This document shows positions 1 to 5,791 of a stretch of 8,473 nucleotides of DNA, in pieces. Within the stretch, counting starts at the first letter, position 1. The number at the start of each line of letters is the position of its first letter. The position numbers and the translations under genes are program-made. The DNA lies in NCBI GenBank assembly GCA_017613485.1, contig JAGADS010000353.1:1-8473 (forward strand). Reading direction: 5' to 3'. This DNA is from Treponema sp. (lineage in GTDB: Bacteria; Spirochaetota; Spirochaetia; Treponematales; Treponemataceae). The notes beneath the pieces were generated by a model. The model had not been told where the DNA came from and did no database searches. It saw only the letters and a program-made list of their open reading frames with translations.

Positions 1-268
1 TTTTATCCCAGATATTCTTATCACATTCAATTTTGTCTGAATAGTGAACTGCGATTAAAATAGCTTTTTCAAAACGTTTTCTAAGGAATTTCACACAATA
101 AGAAAGGGCAGGTCCGGTAATTATTACGTGTGTAGGTGAGAAAGAACATTCCAAACCTGAGACAAACCGTTCTGCTTCTTTTTGCGGATCATAAGCTGAA
201 TGTAATTTAATTCCGTCAACAGAGCATATCCTGTCTCCGTTGCGTGCGTTTTCATATTTAATTTCCAT
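1..268 (-). CDS. N-terminal fragment of a DUF115 / Maf-like (MptE-like) protein
   Basis: About 89 codons are visible; the rest lies beyond the left edge. The protein begins MEIKYENARNGDRI, then has KLHSAYDPQKEAERFV (about residues 21-36) and a strand-turn-strand piece, HVIITGPALSYCVKFLRKRF. A short N-terminal lead, a 'LHSxYDPxxEAExF' box and a 'xxxGxxLxYxxxxL' nucleotide-fold-like segment are what I recall of the spirochaete DUF115 proteins, often annotated 'MptE-like 6-hydroxymethylpterin diphosphokinase' and related to Maf flagellin glycosylation factors. The usual glycine-rich loop reads GPALSY here. The ATG at 266-268 is the only plausible start: upstream in frame there is a TAA and no other start codon. 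No Shine-Dalgarno sequence precedes it; instead the T-tract of the upstream gene's terminator ends five nucleotides before it. Family call moderate; a role in flagellin glycosylation is only inference. Confidence 0.55.
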   Translation of the reverse strand, partial: MEIKYENARNGDRICSVDGIKLHSAYDPQKEAERFVSGLECSFSPTHVIITGPALSYCVKFLRKRFEKAILIAVHYSDKIECDKNIWDK

Positions 269-273
269 GGCAT

Positions 274-303
274 AAAAAAGGCTGTCAAATTAATCTGACA
301 GCC
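274..303 (-). terminator. Intrinsic terminator of the large acidic protein gene
   Basis: On the minus strand an 8-bp perfect stem, GGCTGTCA paired with TGACAGCC, encloses an 8-nt AT-rich loop and is followed by six T residues. It lies 35 nt past the stop codon of the acidic protein gene. The T-tract ends five nucleotides before the start codon of the next minus-strand gene, so it could also act as an attenuator for that gene. Confidence 0.85.
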
Positions 304-337
304 CTAATCTGGTAAGAGTTTATTTAACAATCATAAA

Positions 338-3151
338 TCATGAAAGTCCTAGTTCATTGAAAAGCTTTTTGTAAGTTGCAAACTGCTCTGAACGAGCAAA
401 CTCTTCAATTTTATCCTCTGGAAGACTTTCAAGAAGCTGATCCATATATGAAAGAACAGATTTTATCTCCTGCTTCATATCCTCTGGTATAGAGCTGATG
501 CTTCCCGAAGAAGAAACAGATGTATTTTCATGAACTTCTTCCATTGTGTCATCTTCCTGCTGTGGAAGATCTACAATTGAATCAGATGGCTGCTCAAAAC
601 CTTCAACTGTTGTCTCAGATGGCTCTTCAATTTCAGGTTCTTCAAATGAAGCCTCATCCTCATTTGGATTCTGCCAGTCATTGAATACTGTTCTTACCGG
701 TTCCTCTGAAATTCCAGTCTCAAGTTTTTCATCTTCCTGATTTCCTGAATTTGGATCCTCTGAAAGATATTCAAAGTTGTCTTCAGTGATGCTGTTGTCA
801 ACTCCTTCATCCAAAGGCTCTTTTACAGTTTCTTCTGAATCAACCAATGTATCATCATCTGTCTTGGGAACTGATATTTCATCCGGTAGAGAAAGATCAT
901 TTGAATTCAATTCAACAGAATTAAGATCTGGTTCCTGAAGATTTTCATCAGAATAATCCATTGAGAGACCATTCTGTGCATAGTCTTGATCCGGAACATC
1001 TGGTGCTTCTTCTATTGAACCAAGAATATTGGTGTCACTTGCATCATTTTGAGCCGTAAACTCAGCGCTGCTTAGGATATTGCTGAGCTCATCGCCGCTA
1101 AGTGCAATCGTGTCATCATCATCCTCATCGCCAAAAAATCCAGTCTCAGCTTCCTGTTTAGGAATCGAATCAGATACTTTGTCATCTGCCCCTGAGCTGA
1201 ATCCGTTTTTCCGGAGCTCATCGAACTCTTGCTTAAGCTCTTTAATCTCTTCCTTCAGTGTGGAAAGTTCTGTGGCAATCTGATTCATCAGACTGTCTTG
1301 AACATCATCACGAGTGGTTGTGTAAATATTATCCATGTTTTCCCCTGCAGCATCTGAAATATATTTAGATTGTGAATCATCATCTTCCTGTGCATTGTAA
1401 GCAGCATCTTCAAGAATTTCATCTTTTGCAAAATCTTCTGCAACAGAATCATCTTGTTCAGCTACTATACTATTATTACTCTTATTTTCAATTTCTGCAA
1501 CTGTTTCTTTTGATTTTTCATCAGAATCTTCAGGAATTTCTTCATCTTCCTCATTATCCGGCTTAACCTGAGGGGTATTTAAGCCTTCCTCCTCAACCAG
1601 GGGAGTGAAGAACGGATTAGGCATGAAATCCTCATCCTCAATGATTTCATTGCTTGTCTCTCCCTCAGAGGCATCAATTATCAAATCCGCATCATTTTCT
1701 CCGTCGCCGTCAAGATCTACGAATTCCATCTCTTTTTCCAGCTGATTTACCAGATTTACATCATTTTCGACTTTCTGGTCTACTATTTCGTTTTCCCTGT
1801 CAACTTCACCGGCAAAGTTATCTATATCTTCCGATTGGCTTTCTTCCTTTTGTTTTTCCTGTTCCGCGAGTTCTTCCGGGGAATATGAACGGTTTCCTTC
1901 TGCCACAGACGGATCAGAAAATCCTTCTTCTCCCATAAAGGCATCTACAGAAAAATCCTCTGTTTCTGTAGATTCGGCTACAGGTTTTTCTTCTTCGACA
2001 GTAGTTTCATTTCCCTCGTCAATTGCAAAAATATCAACTTTCGGCTCAGGGGAGGGCTGTTCGTCCGTTGCATCCATTGAAACAGATTCATTAAAATCAG
2101 CTAATTCTTCATTCTCAACCGCATTTTCCGGAATTGACATTGACACACCGTCATCCTCTGGATCTGTTACGACTATCTGTGTTTCCTCATTGTCATTCTG
2201 CGGCAAAACTGTATCATCACTCTGGTGAACGGGAACAAAAGATTCTGCCTTGGATGTATCTGTCTCATCTTCAATTGAATTAAGAAGACCGTCTATATCA
2301 AAATCATCATCCGGGGCAGAATAGGGGTTTTTCTCATCAGGTTCAAGAGACTGTCCGTTATCCTCTTTTTGCTCCATATTGATTGAAATATCCTCATCTG
2401 CAGATTCTCCGCCTACTGACTCAGAGCTCTTGTCAATACCGTCATCATCAACATTAAGATTAAAATCCTGCTGTTCCTTTTTCTCTGGACTGTCACTGCT
2501 CATTGAGGAAACATCCATATCCTCCCCAGTAACTCCGAATTCAGAAAGATCAACGCTTTCTGTGTCAGCTGGAGTCAAATCCTGTTTTTCCTCTGTTTTT
2601 GGGCTTGTATCCTCAATATTATCAAACATGGCATCAAATGAAGAATCGCTGTCCTGGAATGTCTCATTTTCATCTGCCATAAACGAGTCAAGATCTATAT
2701 CATCACTTGAAAAATCAGATTCATTTTCAGAAACTTCCGGCATGGAATCATCAAAAGACAAATCTATATCAAGAGGAACCTCATCGCTTTCCTGGCTTGA
2801 TTCCTGAGATTCACCGCCTAAATCTGCCTCATCCAAAAATGCATCCAGAGATATTTCTCCATCAGGCTGAAAATTCTTGTCTCCGTTGCCTTCATTTGAA
2901 TCATCTCCCAAAAATGCACTTACATCTACCTCATTACCCTGAGAACTGTCAGATTCTGTAAGGAATTCATCAAGAGAAACCTCACCATCTGCAAGAGAAT
3001 CAAGGGAGGTTTCTTCCTCTATATTTTCTGTTGAATCAACAGCAGGTTCTTCTGGTTTTTCTGCCGTCTCTTCTGCTGCATCCTGCGGAGGTGTTTTGAC
3101 CCATACGCCATATTGGTCAAGTTCATCTTGAGTGTCAAAAATGTTTTCCAT
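338..3151 (-). CDS. Very large acidic low-complexity protein with SLDxFL-type repeats, coiled coil and C-terminal helical domain
   Basis: I do not recognise a named family. The protein (937 residues from the ATG) has no signal peptide or membrane segment and is dominated by D, E, S and N, so it is probably cytoplasmic and largely disordered. Numbered from the ATG, it has a conserved-looking start (MENIFDTQDELDQYGVW). Degenerate copies of an acidic-hydrophobic motif follow: EVSLDEFL 57-64, VDVSAFLG 75-82, EISLDAFL 99-106, DIDLDSFM 151-158, FDIDGLLN 284-291 and FSVDAFMG 400-407. Then come one DLDGDGENDAD calcium-loop-like stretch (479-489), a PNPFF patch (511-515), a coiled coil at about 618-649, a TIALSGDELSNIL motif (681-693) and a helical C-terminus (888-937, IKSVLSYMDQLLESLPEDKI). 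The frame can be extended to a GTG at 3161-3163, but that codon lies inside the ribosome-binding sequence, so the ATG is preferred. A scaffold or polar organiser role is speculation. Confidence 0.9.
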   Translation of the reverse strand: MENIFDTQDELDQYGVWVKTPPQDAAEETAEKPEEPAVDSTENIEEETSLDSLADGEVSLDEFLTESDSSQGNEVDVSAFLGDDSNEGNGDKNFQPDGEISLDAFLDEADLGGESQESSQESDEVPLDIDLSFDDSMPEVSENESDFSSDDIDLDSFMADENETFQDSDSSFDAMFDNIEDTSPKTEEKQDLTPADTESVDLSEFGVTGEDMDVSSMSSDSPEKKEQQDFNLNVDDDGIDKSSESVGGESADEDISINMEQKEDNGQSLEPDEKNPYSAPDDDFDIDGLLNSIEDETDTSKAESFVPVHQSDDTVLPQNDNEETQIVVTDPEDDGVSMSIPENAVENEELADFNESVSMDATDEQPSPEPKVDIFAIDEGNETTVEEEKPVAESTETEDFSVDAFMGEEGFSDPSVAEGNRSYSPEELAEQEKQKEESQSEDIDNFAGEVDRENEIVDQKVENDVNLVNQLEKEMEFVDLDGDGENDADLIIDASEGETSNEIIEDEDFMPNPFFTPLVEEEGLNTPQVKPDNEEDEEIPEDSDEKSKETVAEIENKSNNSIVAEQDDSVAEDFAKDEILEDAAYNAQEDDDSQSKYISDAAGENMDNIYTTTRDDVQDSLMNQIATELSTLKEEIKELKQEFDELRKNGFSSGADDKVSDSIPKQEAETGFFGDEDDDDTIALSGDELSNILSSAEFTAQNDASDTNILGSIEEAPDVPDQDYAQNGLSMDYSDENLQEPDLNSVELNSNDLSLPDEISVPKTDDDTLVDSEETVKEPLDEGVDNSITEDNFEYLSEDPNSGNQEDEKLETGISEEPVRTVFNDWQNPNEDEASFEEPEIEEPSETTVEGFEQPSDSIVDLPQQEDDTMEEVHENTSVSSSGSISSIPEDMKQEIKSVLSYMDQLLESLPEDKIEEFARSEQFATYKKLFNELGLS

Positions 3152-3155
3152 AAAT

Positions 3156-3166
3156 CTCACCACCTT
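3156..3166 (-). promoter_or_regulatory. Ribosome-binding site that decides the start of the acidic protein gene
   Basis: The minus strand reads AAGGTGGTGAG, then ATTT, then ATG. The purine-rich run is well placed for the ATG at 3149-3151. The upstream GTG candidate (3161-3163) falls within this run and has no ribosome-binding sequence of its own. Confidence 0.65.
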
Positions 3167-3258
3167 GCTTAATTATACGACGCTGTTCAAATACAACATA
3201 CAATATTCTATCGGCAATTTTTTGAAATTTCCATACTTTATTTTTACAACTTTGCTTT

Positions 3259-3287
3259 ATTATATAAGAAAAAGAGTATTCTTTCAA
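3259..3287 (-). promoter_or_regulatory. Sigma-70-type promoter of the acidic protein gene
   Basis: On the minus strand, TTGAAA (3282-3287) and a perfect TATAAT (3259-3264) are separated by 17 bp. Transcription would begin near 3252, giving a leader of about 100 nt before the ATG. A second TATAAT at 3172-3177 has no convincing -35 partner. The rest of the 3164-3343 intergenic region is AT-rich, with no gene. Confidence 0.7.
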
Positions 3288-3312
3288 CTTTAAGCCATTA
3301 TTCTTTTATAAA
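3284..3312 (+). promoter_or_regulatory. Weak candidate promoter for the FtsB-like gene and tsaC
   Basis: TTCAAC (3284-3289) and TATAAA (3307-3312) are 17 bp apart on the plus strand. This would start a transcript about 25 nt before the ATG at 3344 and back to back with the minus-strand promoter, sharing its -35 area. The -35 match is poor and the region is very AT-rich. Confidence 0.3.
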
Positions 3313-3343
3313 ATAACCTCCTGATTCCGATATTCTATTTATC

Positions 3344-3841
3344 ATGACAAGATGCAGATTTTTAATAGCCGCCTGTATCGGCACTTTTTTTTATGTTTTG
3401 CTTTCGTTTATAGGTGGACGTGACGGTCTTTGGGCAACAGAGCAGATGCAGGAACAGAAAAGAATACTCAGTGCAAACGCAGCATCCATTCAAAAGACCT
3501 ATGATGAGCTGTATCTTGAAAAAATAGCACTCCAAAAGGATATGGATGTTGTGGCAGCTTTTGCCAGACGTCTTGGATATATCAGAGAAGGTGAAAAAAT
3601 CATCAAAATAAGCGGTCTTGCACCAAATGAAACCCAGATTTACGATGCAGGTACTGTTGTAAAGCATACCGAGGGTGAATTCATTCCAGAATGGGTGTGC
3701 AAAAGTGTAGGGGTAGGAATTTTCGCCGTGGTCTATGCATTTTTGCTTTTCCTTGATTTCACGAGAGGGCTCTTGAATTTCGGGGAGAAAAAAGTGACCT
3801 ATACTTCAGCGGCAGGAACCAAACTGTATGACATGCAGTAA
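3344..3841 (+). CDS. FtsB/DivIC-like septum formation initiator protein with an extra C-terminal membrane segment
   Basis: A 165-residue protein. A first membrane segment (about 5-24) is followed by a coiled-coil region (about 30-66) and then ARRLGYIREGEKII (74-87). That combination of one membrane helix, a coiled coil and a '(A)RxLGYxxxGE' box is the signature of the FtsB/DivIC group, which bridges the divisome to septal peptidoglycan synthesis with FtsL and FtsQ/DivIB. Unlike typical members of about 100-130 residues, it has a second hydrophobic segment (about 118-138, VGVGIFAVVYAFLLFLDF) and a polar tail, so the protein would cross the membrane twice. The ATG is the only start: an in-frame TAA lies at 3314-3316. 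No Shine-Dalgarno sequence is present; the leader has CCTCCT, which is antisense to one. It overlaps tsaC by 14 nt, so the two are probably cotranscribed and coupled. Confidence 0.75.
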   Translation: MTRCRFLIAACIGTFFYVLLSFIGGRDGLWATEQMQEQKRILSANAASIQKTYDELYLEKIALQKDMDVVAAFARRLGYIREGEKIIKISGLAPNETQIYDAGTVVKHTEGEFIPEWVCKSVGVGIFAVVYAFLLFLDFTRGLLNFGEKKVTYTSAAGTKLYDMQ

Positions 3842-4409
3842 AACAGATCCTACTTCTGCTGAAATTGCCTCAGAAACATTAAAAAAAGGTCTTGTTGCAA
3901 TCATTCCCACTGATACAGTCTATGGTTTCAGCGGTATTGTTGATTTACCTGGAACTACAGGGTTTCAAACTGAAAGAAAAATCCGTGAAATTAAGGGACG
4001 TTCAGAAACTAAGCCGTTTATTCAGCTGATATCCTCACCGGATGATATTTTGAAGTATTCAGAAGAAAGAATACCTGAGAAGATAAAAAAACTATGGCCA
4101 GGTCCGCTTACAGTTATTGTTAAAGTCAAATCAGGCATAACAACAGCATTCAGGTGTCCGGGAGATGAATGGCTCAGGAAAGTCATAGAACAGTGCGGAT
4201 GCCCTATTTACAGTACAAGCGTAAACAGAAGCGGTTGCCCCGTACTTTCGTCAATAAGCGATATTTACCGAGAATTCAGTGATAAGGTCGATTTAATTGT
4301 TGATGCTGGTGACTGCCAATCCTCCGTTCCCTCAACAATAGTGAAAATTGAGGATGGTTTACCCGTTGTGGTAAGAAAAGGTGCTGTTGAAATAGACACT
4401 ACTGCTTAG
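3828..4409 (+). CDS. tsaC: Threonylcarbamoyl-AMP synthase, Sua5/YrdC/TsaC family
   Basis: A 193-residue single-domain member of the YrdC family. These enzymes make threonylcarbamoyl-adenylate from threonine, bicarbonate and ATP, the first step of the t6A37 modification of ANN-decoding tRNAs; TsaB, TsaD and TsaE complete it. Visible motifs are PTDTVYG (27-33), the KGR of the substrate pocket (56-58), WPGPLT (90-95), a conserved arginine before CPG (109-112), SVNRSG (131-136, the S-x-N motif) and VPSTIV (167-172). It lacks the extra C-terminal Sua5 domain, so it is the short TsaC form. The ATG overlaps the end of the FtsB-like gene, and an AGGA lies 10 nt upstream. Its last 11 nt overlap the end of the convergent exported-protein gene. 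A YciO-type paralogue of unknown substrate cannot be excluded by motifs alone. Confidence 0.88.
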   Translation: MTCSKTDPTSAEIASETLKKGLVAIIPTDTVYGFSGIVDLPGTTGFQTERKIREIKGRSETKPFIQLISSPDDILKYSEERIPEKIKKLWPGPLTVIVKVKSGITTAFRCPGDEWLRKVIEQCGCPIYSTSVNRSGCPVLSSISDIYREFSDKVDLIVDAGDCQSSVPSTIVKIEDGLPVVVRKGAVEIDTTA

Positions 4410-5223
4410 TCCACTGAACTTCTATCTTTCCGACAGCAATTCCTGAAGATGAGCTTTTATCCTCAACCAGTGTAGTTTTTGTTCCCTTAAGTGTTGATTC
4501 CCCAACAAGCACCAAAGCCCATGAGATAGGAGAAGCTGTAGCGGCATTTTTCAATGCAAGCTCGCGGGCAATTTCCGGATAGAATGAAGCATTGGAACGG
4601 CCCTGCTGAATGACAGAAACATTGGTTCCCTTTATTGAAACAGCTATTGTCATGCTTGCACCGTTTTTGAAGATCACAAATCCCTTTCCACCACGAAGAA
4701 TTATAACCTTGTCAATAAGCTGCTCACCTGTCCAAGTACCTGCAAGAGAATCCAGACTTGCTGCTCCTGCACCTGATGCGGTAGAATCGGACTGATCCTT
4801 GGATTGTAAGGCTTGACCATCTTGATTTAGTTTTGAAAGAATTGAATCAAGTGAAGCTTTTGCATCAAGAAGGATCTTGTAGTAAGAGGCATAGGTTCTT
4901 GTTTCCTGTACGGCTTTTAAAGGATTACCGGTAGCGGCATGAAGAGTACAAGACCATTGCCCATTATCTTCCTGGATCTCGGCATAAAAAATGATATCGC
5001 CTTTTTTTTCTGCATTTTCGGTATAAGGAGTGCTCCTGCAATCTACAACAGAATACCCGTCCATATTCTGAAGCTGGGTATAGAACAAATCCGTTGTCAT
5101 TGTAAGCATGTTTGTGTCATCAGAAGATGATACAGTTGCATAAAAGCCCACAACTTTCTGGGCAGAAAGAGGCATTACTGCAAGAAGTATCAAAAACTCA
5201 AGAAACCGAATTTTCTTAACCAT
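4399..5223 (-). CDS. Exported protein of unknown function
   Basis: A 274-residue protein with a clear signal peptide: KK and R near the N-terminus, a hydrophobic core (FLEFLILLAVMPL), and an LSAQ site at about residues 19-22 for signal peptidase I. There is no lipobox cysteine. The mature part appears to have two regions: 23-130, with two cysteines (62, 92) that could form a disulfide, and about 157-272, beta-rich, starting LAGTWTGEQLIDKVIILRGG. A Q/S/A/G-rich linker (about 134-156) joins them. The N-terminal half faintly recalls TolB-N or CsgG-like periplasmic domains (an 'LFYTQLQNMDGYSVVD' element); I would not assign it. It starts 9 nt after the smpB stop, with AAGGA 12 nt and AAGAG 3 nt before the ATG, so it is probably the second gene of an smpB operon. 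It may be periplasmic or outer-membrane associated. Confidence 0.85.
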   Translation of the reverse strand: MVKKIRFLEFLILLAVMPLSAQKVVGFYATVSSSDDTNMLTMTTDLFYTQLQNMDGYSVVDCRSTPYTENAEKKGDIIFYAEIQEDNGQWSCTLHAATGNPLKAVQETRTYASYYKILLDAKASLDSILSKLNQDGQALQSKDQSDSTASGAGAASLDSLAGTWTGEQLIDKVIILRGGKGFVIFKNGASMTIAVSIKGTNVSVIQQGRSNASFYPEIARELALKNAATASPISWALVLVGESTLKGTKTTLVEDKSSSSGIAVGKIEVQWTKQ

Positions 5224-5232
5224 AAGCTCTTA

Positions 5233-5697
5233 TCATCCTTGCAAGCCTTTCCTGAACTCTCTTGCCATGTCCCTTGACACGTCCCGCTCACGGATGCTTG
5301 CGCGTTTGTCATATTGCTTTTTACCCTTACACACGCCTAGTGTCAGTTTTACACGTCCGCCTGTGAGGTAAATATCCAGCGGTATCAGCGTATAGCCTTT
5401 TTCCTCGACCCTGCGCTGAAGCCTCTTTATCTGATCCCTGTGCAGCAGAAGTTTTTTCTTGCGGTCAGGGTTATGGTTGAAGATGGAAGAATATGAATAC
5501 TCAGCAATCTGCATATTCTGCACCCATACTTCGCCTTTCTCTATAAATGCAAAACTGTCTGCAAATGAAATCGAACCGGCCTTTACTGATTTTACCTCCG
5601 TTCCCTGCAGCACAATCCCACATTCCAGCTTATCATCTATGCTGTAGTTGAAGAATGCCTTCTTATTTTGTGCAATAATCTTTCGACTTCCATCCAT
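5233..5697 (-). CDS. smpB: SsrA (tmRNA)-binding protein SmpB
   Basis: A 154-residue protein, the usual length. SmpB binds the tRNA-like end of tmRNA and brings it to stalled ribosomes for trans-translation. The family motifs are all present: IAQNKKAFFNY near the start (8-18), LQGTEVKSVKAG (30-41), HNPDRKKKLLLH (75-86), GGRVKLTLGVCKGKKQYDKR (113-132) and a basic C-terminal tail (RERDVSRDMAREFRKGL, 136-152) that in other bacteria enters the decoding site and mRNA channel. The start is the ATG at 5695-5697, preceded directly by GAGAG, an unusually close ribosome-binding sequence. It is the first gene of a minus-strand pair with the exported protein. No tmRNA gene is visible in the window. Confidence 0.97.
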   Translation of the reverse strand: MDGSRKIIAQNKKAFFNYSIDDKLECGIVLQGTEVKSVKAGSISFADSFAFIEKGEVWVQNMQIAEYSYSSIFNHNPDRKKKLLLHRDQIKRLQRRVEEKGYTLIPLDIYLTGGRVKLTLGVCKGKKQYDKRASIRERDVSRDMAREFRKGLQG

Positions 5698-5703
5698 CTC
5701 TCT

Positions 5704-5732
5704 ACTATAACTTCTTATCGGCTAAAAGTCTA
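5704..5732 (-). promoter_or_regulatory. Candidate smpB promoter
   Basis: The minus strand has TAGACT (5727-5732) and TATAGT (5704-5709) with a 17-bp spacer. The -10 lies only six nucleotides before the ATG, so transcription would begin at or next to the start codon and the mRNA would be nearly leaderless. That makes the assignment uncertain despite the reasonable boxes. Confidence 0.4.
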
Positions 5733-5734
5733 GA

Positions 5735-5752
5735 GTTATTCTGCAAAATAAC
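5735..5752. repeat. 18-bp near-perfect palindrome between the smpB and lepB promoters
   Basis: GTTATTCTGCAAAATAAC is symmetric except for one base pair (C5741 against A5746). It sits between the candidate -35 boxes of smpB (5727-5732) and lepB (5754-5759). The position and size fit an operator for a dimeric regulator, but the arms are AT-rich and no regulator is known to me for this site. Confidence 0.45.
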
Positions 5753-5753
5753 C

Positions 5754-5782
5754 TTGCAACCATTTAACCTATATGATAATAT
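5754..5782 (+). promoter_or_regulatory. Candidate lepB-hemW promoter
   Basis: TTGCAA (5754-5759) and TAATAT (5777-5782) are 17 bp apart. A GATAAT (5775-5780) at 15 bp is an alternative -10. Either would place the transcript start within about ten nucleotides of the lepB ATG, so the message would have almost no leader. There is no good Shine-Dalgarno sequence before lepB, only AAAG at 5783-5786. Confidence 0.35.
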
Positions 5783-5791
5783 AAAGTTACA

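Noticed and set aside
546..2961. Several plus-strand ORFs of 64-142 codons antisense to the acidic protein gene
   Set aside because: Their serine-, leucine- and proline-rich translations are what the complement of repeated GAA/GAT/TCA-type codons gives. They lack ribosome-binding sites and family features.
3317..3322. Perfect AGGAGG on the minus strand in the 3164-3343 intergenic region
   Set aside because: No start codon lies at a suitable distance; the first ATG downstream gives a two-codon ORF. It also lies upstream of the minus-strand promoter, so it is probably coincidental.
3203..3338. Direct repeat ATATTCTAT at 3203-3211 and 3330-3338
   Set aside because: Nine matching bases in a very AT-rich spacer are close to chance, and the copies have no consistent relation to the promoters.
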